The position numbers were made by a program, and so were the translations under genes. Shown piece by piece: positions 1-6,787 of a DNA stretch of 35,679 bases. The stretch is from positions 1-35,679 of the forward strand of contig CAMJUL010000040.1 of assembly GCA_946408995.1 (NCBI GenBank), in the 5' to 3' direction. Source of the stretch: an uncultured Clostridia bacterium (lineage in GTDB: Bacteria; Bacillota; Clostridia; Christensenellales; Aristaeellaceae). Numbering within the stretch: position 1 is the first letter of the stretch; every line of letters begins with the position of its first letter. The notes below the pieces were generated by a model, which saw only the letters and a program-made list of their open reading frames with translations, was not told the origin of the DNA and did not search any database.

Positions 1-4
1 TCAA

Positions 5-59
5 AGTAACGTCTACCGTAAGTTCCACTGTGGAAGTTACTCTGAGAATTTACTTTTTT
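5..59 (+). terminator. possible hairpin and T-run from an upstream gene
   Basis: TTCCA (23-27) and TGGAA (31-35) pair around CTG, and the stem extends through AGTAAC (5-10) with GTTACT (36-41) if a 12-nt bulge is allowed. A run of six T lies at 54-59, too far from the stem for a classical terminator. This may be the end of a gene outside the window. The call is weak. Confidence 0.2.
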
Positions 60-100
60 CTTCTTCCGGCCCGGCCCGGCGGCCGCGTTTTCTTTGGTCA

Positions 101-130
101 TTGACAAATCGGGCGAAAAAAGTGTAAAAT
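101..130 (+). promoter_or_regulatory. sigma-A promoter of the cytidylate-kinase-like gene
   Basis: The -35 box TTGACA (101-106) is a perfect match. It is followed after 18 bp by TAAAAT (125-130). The start codon at 191 leaves a short leader of about 55 nt. Confidence 0.7.
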
Positions 131-190
131 AAAGCATGCAACAGGGAAATATTCCATCCGATGCGTGGCATCCCAAAGGAGGGTTATCCG

Positions 191-778
191 ATGTCCAACA
201 GGATCATCACCATCAGCCGCGAGTTCGGCTCGGGCGGACGGACCATCGGCCGGCAGACCGCCGAAAAGCTGGGCCTGCCCTGCTATGATCAGGAGCTGAT
301 CGAGGAAATCGCTCAGGAAAGCGGCCTGAACAAGGATTTCATCAAAGAAAAAGGGGAGTACGCGCCGCGCAGCTCCCTGTTTGCCAACAGCTTCTATTAT
401 GACCGTTCCTACGGCGGGTTCAGCGTACAGGACCTGCTGTGGCAGAGCCAGCGCAAGGTCATCCTGAACCTGGCCGACAAGGGGCCCTGCGTCATCGTGG
501 GCCGCTGCGCGGATTACATCCTGCAGGACCGGCACGACCTGCTCAAGGTCTTTGTGTACGCCTCCATGGAAAAACGGGAGGAAAGGATCCTCAAGGTCTA
601 CGGCGAAAGCGAAGAGGCCGCCGTCAAACGCCTGCAGGAGAAGGACAAGCGCCGCAGGGCCTATTACAGGCTGTATACCGACCTGGAATGGGGCGTGGCC
701 CAGAACTACCACATCGCCCTCAACAGCGGCGTGCTTGGCATCGACCGGTGCGTGGACATCCTGGTCAGCCTCTACTGA
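191..778 (+). CDS. cytidylate kinase-like family protein
   Basis: This is a 195-residue P-loop protein of the Cytidylate_kin2 type, found as a stand-alone gene in many Clostridia. The nucleotide-binding loop is near the N-terminus (ITISREFGSGGRTIG, about residues 5-19), followed by the typical CYDQELIEEIA segment. A central VIVGRCADYIL strand and Arg-rich lid (EKREERI, KDKRRRAYY) fit a small nucleoside monophosphate kinase fold. The start at 191 is preferred over the in-frame ATG at 161 because AAAGGAGGG (175-183) sits 7 nt before it. The gene has its own promoter and a terminator at 915-957. The family resembles CMP kinase, but this subgroup's true substrate is not established, so I give no cmk symbol. 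Confidence 0.85.
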   Translation: MSNRIITISREFGSGGRTIGRQTAEKLGLPCYDQELIEEIAQESGLNKDFIKEKGEYAPRSSLFANSFYYDRSYGGFSVQDLLWQSQRKVILNLADKGPCVIVGRCADYILQDRHDLLKVFVYASMEKREERILKVYGESEEAAVKRLQEKDKRRRAYYRLYTDLEWGVAQNYHIALNSGVLGIDRCVDILVSLY

Positions 779-914
779 CCCGCCGGGCGGCAGCGGGAGG
801 CTGACAGCCGAAAACGGAATACTGAAACTTAAAAATGCACAACGTCTGCCGGCCATTGAACCGGCTGTGTACCATCCGCTTTGCAAGGCACAGCAGGGCT
901 TTTGCCTGTGATGG

Positions 915-957
915 CAGGGCCGCCGCGAAGGGTTTCTTCTGCGGCGGCCCTGTTTTT
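915..957 (+). terminator. rho-independent terminator
   Basis: CAGGGCCGCCGC (915-926) and GCGGCGGCCCTG (941-952) form a perfect 12-bp stem with a 14-nt loop. TTTTT follows at 953-957. It ends the plus-strand transcript from 191. The last T residues overlap the stop codon of the convergent minus-strand gene. Reading on the minus strand there is no T-run after the stem. Confidence 0.85.
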
Positions 958-2035
958 ATCTGCCTTGAACGGCTTTGCGCATCTCCTCCATGTGCTTTTC
1001 CATTTCCACCGCCAGCTTCAATTGCGTCCTGGCCCGGCGCAGGTTCTGCTTTGGGTCGCTGGTCCTGAAATACACGTCCCCCTCCAGGTAGTCGGTCAGA
1101 AACCGGGCGGCCAGTTCCAGGGTGATGATCCGGGCGGCATCCGGAAGGGTCTCTTTCTCCTCCCGGGTCAGGAAGGGGCCGCAGGCGGAAAGGAACCCCT
1201 CCGCGCAGGCGGCGAACCTTTCCGTGGAAAAGGCGGTCCGCTCAGGATCCCCGTCCTCGCTGACCAGGGACGCCCCGGAGCGGGCCGTATCCCCGAAATC
1301 ATACCCCGCCAGCCCCGGCATCACGGTATCCAGATCCACCACGCACAGCGCGCCGCGCCTTTTTTGATCCAGGAGGACGTTGTTCACCTTGGTGTCGTTG
1401 TGGGTCACCCGTACCGGAAGTACCCCCTCGTCCCGCAGGCGGGTCAGCAGTTCCATGTCCTGCCGCCGCGCAAGAAGGAGATCCGCCTCCCGTTCGCATT
1501 CCCCGACCCTTTGAAACCGGTCGGCCTCCCCGGCCGCCTCCAGCGCCTTCAGGCGGTTGGCGGGATCATGAAAATGGGGGATCACCTCGTGCAAATGCCC
1601 GGCCGGGAACCCCCGCATCAGGCTCAGAAACCGCCCGAAGGCCCAGGCGCAGGTCCTCAGGTCCTCCGCCCGTTCGGCCTTCTCAAGCACGATATGGCCG
1701 GGAACGAAAACGTACATCCTGTAGGCCTCCTGCCCCACCCAGGCGAAGGAAGCCCCTTCCCGGGCAGGCACGAGGGTCAGCACCCGCTCCTCCTGCCCCA
1801 CCCGGTCGCCCAGCCAGGCCGTAACGTCGGCAATGTTCTCCATCAGCCCGGGAATGTCCCGGAAAACATGCCGGTTGATCCTTTGCAGGATGTACTCCCT
1901 GCCCGTATCCGTGCGGACGAAATAGGTCCTGTTGATATGTCCGTTTCCGTAAGGGACCGCCGTGATCCCTGTTCCGTCAATGTCAAACAGGGGGAGGACA
2001 TCCTTCAGGATCTCCGCCTGTCCAAGTTCCAGCAT
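956..2035 (-). CDS. APH-type phosphotransferase, N-acetylhexosamine 1-kinase-like
   Basis: This is a 359-residue kinase of the aminoglycoside phosphotransferase/choline kinase superfamily, the same length as bifidobacterial NahK, which phosphorylates GlcNAc/GalNAc at C1. Early motifs VPYGNGHINRTY (about residues 27-38) and YILQRIN (48-54) match the NahK-like N-lobe. The catalytic loop is THNDTKVNNVLLD (211-223, Asp214 and Asn219), followed by VVDLDTVMPG (232-241) with the Mg-binding DxD. The start at 2035 is chosen because AGAAGG lies 7 nt before it; the longer in-frame ORF runs into the promoter. It is a lone gene facing away from the aro operon. No lacto-N-biose phosphorylase or sugar transporter is nearby, so the sugar substrate is an inference from family resemblance. 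Confidence 0.75.
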   Translation of the reverse strand: MLELGQAEILKDVLPLFDIDGTGITAVPYGNGHINRTYFVRTDTGREYILQRINRHVFRDIPGLMENIADVTAWLGDRVGQEERVLTLVPAREGASFAWVGQEAYRMYVFVPGHIVLEKAERAEDLRTCAWAFGRFLSLMRGFPAGHLHEVIPHFHDPANRLKALEAAGEADRFQRVGECEREADLLLARRQDMELLTRLRDEGVLPVRVTHNDTKVNNVLLDQKRRGALCVVDLDTVMPGLAGYDFGDTARSGASLVSEDGDPERTAFSTERFAACAEGFLSACGPFLTREEKETLPDAARIITLELAARFLTDYLEGDVYFRTSDPKQNLRRARTQLKLAVEMEKHMEEMRKAVQGR

Positions 2036-2052
2036 GGGTATGCCTTCTTTCC

Positions 2053-2066
2053 CGGCCCTCGGGCCG
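2053..2066. other. 14-bp palindrome before the kinase start
   Basis: CGGCCCTCGGGCCG is two-fold symmetric apart from the central TC. It lies just upstream of the Shine-Dalgarno site of the minus-strand kinase and inside its 5' leader. It could be a repressor site or an RNA hairpin limiting ribosome access. Confidence 0.4.
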
Positions 2067-2104
2067 AATCCCACGGGAAGACGCCTGTTCCGCTTTCCAA
2101 CCGA

Positions 2105-2134
2105 ATCGTACCCCTTCCGGGACGATATTGTCAA
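2105..2134 (-). promoter_or_regulatory. promoter of the NahK-like kinase
   Basis: On the minus strand TTGACA (2134-2129) is followed after 18 bp by TACGAT (2110-2105). The leader to the start codon is about 70 nt. It is divergent from the aro promoter, with 56 bp between the two -35 boxes. Confidence 0.65.
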
Positions 2135-2190
2135 GGGATGAAAAAACAGAATAAAAACAGCCCCTTTTCCCTCCTGGAACCCTTCCCGCG

Positions 2191-2219
2191 TTGACGAAAC
2201 CCCTTTGGCATGATAGAAT
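2191..2219 (+). promoter_or_regulatory. promoter of the aromatic amino acid operon
   Basis: TTGACG (2191-2196), a 17-bp spacer and TAGAAT (2214-2219) form a strong sigma-A promoter. TG at 2211-2212 adds an extended -10. Transcription should begin near 2226, giving an untranslated leader of about 270 nt before the first structural gene. Confidence 0.8.
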
Positions 2220-2308
2220 TCCCGTGTTCATTCCCCCCGGGAACGCGGGGGAGCACAGTCCCTTCCCCAAGGTCTGTCCCCGCCGCGGGACGGAAAGAGG
2301 AATCCCTT

Positions 2309-2398
2309 ATGAAGCATTTTCCCGAAACCGTGTATGGCTATTTCAGCTTTGCCCTGTATTTCCGGGGCAGGGCTTGTTGCGGTTCAATCGCGGACTGA
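2309..2398 (+). CDS. aromatic-rich leader peptide of the aro operon
   Basis: A 29-residue peptide starts MKHFPETVYGYFSFALYF. Five Phe and three Tyr fall within codons 4-18: Phe 4, 12, 14, 18 and Tyr 9, 11, 17 are visible in that stretch, so nearly half of the codons there are aromatic. A Shine-Dalgarno AGAGG lies 8 nt before the ATG. The TGA at 2396-2398 ends 9 nt before the 13-bp hairpin. The Phe and Tyr codons match the end products of the downstream operon, which holds tyrA and pheA. This is the architecture of PheL-type leader peptides: charged tRNA shortage would stall the ribosome here. The tail (RACCGSIAD) is not aromatic. The count in this entry should read as seven aromatic residues in codons 4-18; there are no others in the peptide. 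Confidence 0.7.
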   Translation: MKHFPETVYGYFSFALYFRGRACCGSIAD

Positions 2399-2407
2399 AG
2401 GGTTTTT

Positions 2408-2440
2408 CAGGGGCCGGCGGTTAACCGCCGGCCCCTGTTT
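2408..2440 (+). terminator. attenuator-type terminator before the DAHP-synthase-like gene
   Basis: CAGGGGCCGGCGG (2408-2420) and CCGCCGGCCCCTG (2425-2437) pair perfectly over 13 bp around a TTAA loop. Only TTT follows, then CATAT, so the U-tract is short. Its place between a Phe/Tyr-rich reading frame and the operon it would shut off argues that it is conditional. No T-run exists in the other orientation. Confidence 0.7.
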
Positions 2441-2494
2441 CATATCTCCGCCATCCTTTCGCGGGACGGTCCGGAGAGGATAGGAGGGAACAAA

Positions 2495-3511
2495 ATGATC
2501 GTCATCCTCAAGAACGACCCCAATCCCAGGCAGCTGGAAAACCTGAGAAACTGGCTGCGTTCCATGGGGCTGGAAATCCATGAAAGCCGGGGCGCCAACA
2601 GCCATATCCTGGGCCTGGTGGGAGACACCTCCGGGGTGGACATCGACCTGATCAGCGCCCTGGACATCGTCCGGGAGGTCAAGCGCGTCCAGGAGCCCTT
2701 CAAAAAGGCCAGCCGGGCCTTCCATCCCCTGGACCGGTGTGTGGACGTGGGCGGCGTTCCCGTGGGCAGGGGGCATTTCACCCTGATCGCCGGACCCGGC
2801 ACCGTCACCCATCGGGACCAGGTCCTGGAAGCGGCCGCCCGGGCCAAAGAGGCCGGCGTACAGATCTTCAAGGCCGCCGCCTTCAAGCCCCGCACCTCCC
2901 CCTACGCCTTCCACGGCCTTGGACGGGAAGGCCTGGACCTGCTGCTGGAGGCGAAAAAGGTCTCCGGGCTTCCGGTCATGAGCGTCATGACCTCTCCGGA
3001 GCAGCTGGATCTGTTTTCCCAGGTGGACCTGATCGAGCTCGATCACAGGGCCATGCAGGATTACGAGCTGCTCCGGGCCCTCGGAAAAACGCAAAAGCCG
3101 GTCCTGCTCCGGCGGGGCGCCTCCGCCACCCTGGAGGAATGGCTGATGAGCGCCGAATACCTCCTGGACGGCGGGAACGAAAACGTCCTGCTCTGTGACG
3201 GCGGCATCCGGACCTTCGAAAGCAACGTCCCGGCCGCCCTTGACCCCTCCTGCGTCCCCGCCCTGCGCGCCCTGACGCCGCTGCCGGTACTTTGCGACCC
3301 CTCCGTTGCCTGCGGCAGGGCCGCCCTGGTTCCCGCCCTGGCGCAGGCCTGTGCCGCCGCCGGGTGCGACGGACTGGTGATCAGCGCAAGCCTCGATCCC
3401 CAACACGCCCTGACGGAGGGGCCGGCCAGCATCTCCTTTGACCTGATGAAGACCCTCTCCAAACGCATCGGCCTGCTCAGAGCCGCCCTGGAGGCGTCCC
3501 ACGTCCAATAA
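2495..3511 (+). CDS. DAHP synthase type I-beta homologue lacking the metal site
   Basis: It is 338 residues, colinear with and the same length as Thermotoga maritima DAHP synthase, which condenses PEP with erythrose 4-phosphate. A ferredoxin-like regulatory domain occupies about residues 1-75 and the TIM barrel about 80-335. FKPRTSPYAFHGLG (130-143) and GIRTFE (237-242) place it in the family. Yet the four metal ligands of the family are all changed: Cys102 is Gly (IAGPGT), His272 is Val (DPSVACG), Glu298 is Ser (VISASL) and Asp309 is Glu (ALTEG). The PEP-phosphate side also differs: Arg to Lys in FKAAAFKPR, Lys to Arg in LLRRG, and CERG becomes CDGG. The frame is intact and has a good Shine-Dalgarno (AGGAGGG, 2482-2488). 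Either it is a regulatory pseudoenzyme or it uses altered chemistry. The Thermotoga sequence was compared from memory. Confidence 0.8.
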   Translation: MIVILKNDPNPRQLENLRNWLRSMGLEIHESRGANSHILGLVGDTSGVDIDLISALDIVREVKRVQEPFKKASRAFHPLDRCVDVGGVPVGRGHFTLIAGPGTVTHRDQVLEAAARAKEAGVQIFKAAAFKPRTSPYAFHGLGREGLDLLLEAKKVSGLPVMSVMTSPEQLDLFSQVDLIELDHRAMQDYELLRALGKTQKPVLLRRGASATLEEWLMSAEYLLDGGNENVLLCDGGIRTFESNVPAALDPSCVPALRALTPLPVLCDPSVACGRAALVPALAQACAAAGCDGLVISASLDPQHALTEGPASISFDLMKTLSKRIGLLRAALEASHVQ

Positions 3512-3561
3512 GCCTCCCGCCCAAATTCCCCCTGGGAACCCTCCCTGGAAAGGACCTGCCT

Positions 3562-4473
3562 ATGCCTAACGAATCCTCCCCCCGGTCCCCCGCTCCGACG
3601 GATACGCTTCCCGCCTCCCCACCCCGGCCCCTGACGGTCGGCATGGTGGGCCTGGGCCTGATCGGCGGCAGCCTCGCCCGGGCCGCCAGCCGCGCCGGCT
3701 TCCGCCTGCTGGGCTGCGACCTGAATGAGACCGTGGAGCTGAAGGCCCGGCTCCTTGGCATCATCGAGGAGCCCCTGACAAACGAAAACCTTCCCGAATG
3801 CGACGTGATCCTGCTGGGCATCTACCCCAACGCCACGGTGCAGTGGGTGCGGGAAAACGCGCCGCGCATCCGGCCCGACGCGGTGGTCATGGATACCTGC
3901 GGCGTCAAAGGATCGGTCTGCGCCCCCTGCTGGGAATGCGCCGGGCAGTACGGCTTTACCTTCGTGGGCGGTCACCCCATGGACGGCGCGGCCAAGATCG
4001 GCTTTGACCATTCCACGGACAAGATGTTTAAAAAGGCCTCCATGATCCTTTGCCCGCCCCGGGACCTGGAGATCGAAAAAATGAAGCGCCTCAAGGATGT
4101 CCTGGACAGCGCCGGGTTCGGCCGGTACGTCATCACCACCCCCGAGCATCACGACCGCATGATCGCCCTGACCAGCCAGCTGCCCCATGTGGTATCCTCC
4201 GCCTTTATCAAGCTTCCCCGCGCCCAGGAGCACCGCGGCTATTCCGCCGGCTCCTTCCGGGACATGACGAGGGTCGCCTACCTGAACGAGGTCATGTGGA
4301 CGGAGCTTTTTTCGCTGAACCGGGAAAACCTGCTTGAGACCCTGTCCTGCTATATCGAAGAATTGAAAAAATACGAGGACGCCCTGCGGAGCGGGGACGA
4401 CGATGCCCTGTGCGCCCTGCTCCGGGACGGACGGATCCAAAAGGAAAACGCCGACCGGGAGGGAAGAAAATGA
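3562..4473 (+). CDS. tyrA: prephenate dehydrogenase
   Basis: This is the NAD(P)-dependent oxidative decarboxylation of prephenate to 4-hydroxyphenylpyruvate, the tyrosine branch. The 303-residue protein has a Rossmann motif GMVGLGLIGGSLA (about 27-39). Active-site elements are visible: GGHPMDG carries the substrate His, SQLPHVVSSA the second His, and GSFRDMTR the substrate-binding Arg. The usual GSVK motif reads CGVK here, a variant I believe is common in Clostridia. There is no C-terminal ACT domain, so feedback control must come from elsewhere. The first 24 residues are Pro/Ser-rich and dispensable-looking; an internal start is possible. GGAAAGGA precedes the ATG. Its stop overlaps the aroB start by 4 bases. 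Confidence 0.9.
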   Translation: MPNESSPRSPAPTDTLPASPPRPLTVGMVGLGLIGGSLARAASRAGFRLLGCDLNETVELKARLLGIIEEPLTNENLPECDVILLGIYPNATVQWVRENAPRIRPDAVVMDTCGVKGSVCAPCWECAGQYGFTFVGGHPMDGAAKIGFDHSTDKMFKKASMILCPPRDLEIEKMKRLKDVLDSAGFGRYVITTPEHHDRMIALTSQLPHVVSSAFIKLPRAQEHRGYSAGSFRDMTRVAYLNEVMWTELFSLNRENLLETLSCYIEELKKYEDALRSGDDDALCALLRDGRIQKENADREGRK

Positions 4474-5525
4474 GAACCGTCGACATCCCTGTCCAAACGC
4501 CTTATCAGGTACGGATCGGAAAGGGGATCCTTGCCCGGGGCGGGGAACTGCTCCATCTGGTGCACGCCCCCTGCGCCGCCGCGGTCATCAGCGACAGCAA
4601 CGTCTTCCCTCTTTACGGCCCCACGCTTCTTGAAGGGCTTGAAAAAGCCGGCTTCCGGGCCTTTCCCTTTGTTTTTCCCGCCGGGGAGGAAAGCAAGAAC
4701 CTTGAAGTCTTCGGCCGGGCGGAAGCCTTTATGATCCGATCCGGGCTGACCCGCGCCGACCTGGCCGTGACCCTGGGCGGCGGCGTCGCGGGGGACCTGG
4801 GCGGGTTTGCCGCCGCCTGCTTCCAGCGCGGGATCCCCTTCGTGCAGTTCCCCACCTCCCTGCTGTGCGCCGTGGACGCCTCCGTGGGCGGAAAAACCGC
4901 CGTGGACCTGCCGGAAGGGAAAAATATGGTGGGCGCCTTTCATCAGCCCTCCCTGGTCGTTTGCGACACCGGCTGCTTTGCCACCCTTGATTCCCTCCGC
5001 TTTGCCGACGGCGCGGCCGAGAGCATCAAGCACGGCCTCATCGCGGACCCAAAGCTGTTTGATAGGATGCTCTCCCCCGCCTGGCGGGAGGATCTGGAGG
5101 AGACCGTGGAAATGAACGTGCTGGTGAAGCGTTCCTTCGTGCTGGGGGATGAAAAGGACCGGGGAATGCGGCAGCTGCTCAACTTCGGCCATACCCTGGG
5201 ACACGCCGTGGAAAGCCTGTCGGACTATCGGCTCAGCCACGGGCAGGCCGTGGCCATCGGCATGGCCGCCGAAGCCCGCGCCGCGCGGAAAATGGGCTTT
5301 GGCAAAGTGCACGAAAAGGAGATCCTTGCCGCCCTCAGGGCCTGCGGACTGCCCTCCCAAAGCCCCTTTGGGGCGGAGGAAATCCTTGAAAAGGCCCTCC
5401 GGGACAAGAAACGCGCGGGAAACACCCTCACCGTCGGCGCGCTGGCAGACATCGGACAGGGCTTTTTGAAAAAGCTGACCCTGGAGGAGTTTGACGCCTT
5501 CGTGCGTCTGGGGGTGGAAGCATGA
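4470..5525 (+). CDS. aroB: 3-dehydroquinate synthase
   Basis: It converts DAHP to 3-dehydroquinate, the second step of the shikimate pathway, using NAD and a divalent metal. The 351-residue protein shows GGGVAGDLGGFAAAC, the long PTSLLCAVDASVGGKT segment with KNMVGAFHQP after it, and the metal-binding NFGHTLGHAVE. The metal-ligand Glu lies in the AAESIKHG motif. The ATG at 4470 is chosen over the earlier in-frame ATG at 4410 because it overlaps the tyrA stop as ATGA and has an upstream GGGAAG. Length and motifs are complete. It is translationally coupled on both sides. Confidence 0.95.
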   Translation: MRTVDIPVQTPYQVRIGKGILARGGELLHLVHAPCAAAVISDSNVFPLYGPTLLEGLEKAGFRAFPFVFPAGEESKNLEVFGRAEAFMIRSGLTRADLAVTLGGGVAGDLGGFAAACFQRGIPFVQFPTSLLCAVDASVGGKTAVDLPEGKNMVGAFHQPSLVVCDTGCFATLDSLRFADGAAESIKHGLIADPKLFDRMLSPAWREDLEETVEMNVLVKRSFVLGDEKDRGMRQLLNFGHTLGHAVESLSDYRLSHGQAVAIGMAAEARAARKMGFGKVHEKEILAALRACGLPSQSPFGAEEILEKALRDKKRAGNTLTVGALADIGQGFLKKLTLEEFDAFVRLGVEA

Positions 5526-6787
5526 TCGCGCAGGTCCGCCCCTTTCAGGCCTTGGGAAGCCTTCCCTCCCCCGTCAGCAAAAGCGCGGCCCACCGGGTGC
5601 TGATCCTGGCGGCCCTGTGCGGGAAGGCCTGCACCGTCCGCTTTGACGGCACCAACGACGACATCGACGCGACCCTCCGGTGCCTTGCGGCCCTGGGCGC
5701 GGTTTTTGAACGGACCCCGGAGGGGGTCTCCTTCCGTCCCGCCGTCTTTCCCGGCGTCAATCCCGAGCTGGACTGCGGGGAAAGCGGCAGCACCCTCAGG
5801 TTTCTTCTCCCCGTGGCCTCCGCCCTGGGCGGGGCGCGCTTTTGCGGCAGGGGAAGGCTCCCGGAAAGGCCCCTTGAGGATCTGGTTTCCGCCATGGAGG
5901 CCCACGGCGTGCGCTTTGAGGGCCGCCGCCTGCCCCTGACCGTCTCGGGCCGGCTTTCGGGTGGGGAATTCCTACTGCCCGGGAACGTGTCCAGCCAGTA
6001 CCTGACCGGGCTTTTGCTGGCCGCCCCGCTGATGAAGGAGGATACGGTCATCCGTCTCTCCTCCCCGCTTCAAAGCGCCGCGTATGTGGACATGACCCTC
6101 GAGGCCCTGGAATCCTTCGGCGTCCGGACCGAAAAGGGCCCCTGTCTCTTCCGCGTGCCCGGCGGCCAGGGCCTGCGCCCCCCCGAAAGCTGCCTGAAGG
6201 TGGAAGGGGACTGGAGCGGGGCGGCCTTCCCCCTCTGCCTGGGGGCCCTGGGCGGGGATGTGGAAGTCAGCGGGCTCTCCCTGAAAAGTCTGCAGGGGGA
6301 CAGGCGGATCGCGGACCTCCTTGCGTTAATGGGGGCCCGCGTCCAGCGCGGGGAAAAAGGCCTCCGCGTCCGGGGCGGGGCGCTCCACGCTCTGGAGACG
6401 GACGTCTCCGCCATCCCGGACCTGGTGCCCGTGCTGGCCGCAGTCCTGATGCACGCTCAAGGGGTCAGCCGTCTGTACAACGCCGGCCGCCTTCGTCTGA
6501 AGGAGAGCGACCGGCTTGAGACCGTCCGGGCCATGGTCGTCTCCCTGGGGGGGAGCGCCCGCATTGAAGACGACAGCCTGATCATCACGGGCACGGCCCG
6601 CTGTCCCGGGGGACGGGTCTCAGGCGCCGGGGATCACCGCATCGTGATGGCCGCCGCCGTGGCCGCCGCAGCCTGTGCGGGGCCGACGTACATTTCGGAC
6701 TGCGAGGCGGTCGCCAAGAGCTATCCCGCCTTTCCGTCCGATTATCAAACGCTTGGAGGGATGTGGAATGTCCTCGATGTTCGGTAG
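5522..6787 (+). CDS. aroA: 3-phosphoshikimate 1-carboxyvinyltransferase (EPSP synthase)
   Basis: It transfers the enolpyruvyl group of PEP to shikimate 3-phosphate. The 421-residue two-domain protein has SKSAAHR (about residues 19-25, the Lys-Ser...Arg substrate triad), CGESGSTLRF, IPDLVPVLA with the catalytic Asp, and LKESDRLE with the catalytic Lys-Glu and PEP-binding Arg. The glyphosate-site loop reads ESGSTLR rather than NAGTAMR, as in many Firmicute enzymes. The start overlaps aroB as ATGA. The 3' end overlaps aroC by 20 bases. Confidence 0.95.
   Translation: MIAQVRPFQALGSLPSPVSKSAAHRVLILAALCGKACTVRFDGTNDDIDATLRCLAALGAVFERTPEGVSFRPAVFPGVNPELDCGESGSTLRFLLPVASALGGARFCGRGRLPERPLEDLVSAMEAHGVRFEGRRLPLTVSGRLSGGEFLLPGNVSSQYLTGLLLAAPLMKEDTVIRLSSPLQSAAYVDMTLEALESFGVRTEKGPCLFRVPGGQGLRPPESCLKVEGDWSGAAFPLCLGALGGDVEVSGLSLKSLQGDRRIADLLALMGARVQRGEKGLRVRGGALHALETDVSAIPDLVPVLAAVLMHAQGVSRLYNAGRLRLKESDRLETVRAMVVSLGGSARIEDDSLIITGTARCPGGRVSGAGDHRIVMAAAVAAAACAGPTYISDCEAVAKSYPAFPSDYQTLGGMWNVLDVR

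Larger units (their letters stand above)
2226..2494 (+). promoter_or_regulatory. aro operon leader: candidate peptide-leader attenuator
   Basis: This is the largest space in the first half of the window without a structural gene. In order it holds: a hairpin GTCCC/GGGAC (2276-2280/2287-2291); a Shine-Dalgarno GGAAAGAGG (2292-2300); an aromatic-rich 29-codon reading frame (2309-2398); a local hairpin GCCCTG/CAGGGC (2351-2356/2368-2373) inside that frame; a perfect 13-bp terminator-like stem (2408-2437); and a second stem ATCCTTTC/GAGAGGAT (2453-2460/2474-2481) abutting the ribosome site of the first gene. CCCTG (2352-2356) can alternatively pair with CAGGG (2408-2412) of the terminator arm, a weak candidate antiterminator. 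I see no T-box (no TGGNACCGCG element) and no TRAP-like triplet array. Attenuation is inferred; no full antiterminator is resolved by eye. Confidence 0.65.

Noticed and set aside
2226-2494. T-box riboswitch before the aro operon
   Set aside because: No TGGNACCGCG antiterminator element or specifier-loop landmarks are seen, and a well-placed aromatic-rich peptide explains the leader better.
2495-3511. DAHP-synthase-like gene as a decaying pseudogene
   Set aside because: There is no frameshift or premature stop, length equals the family's, and the ribosome site is strong; loss is confined to key residues.
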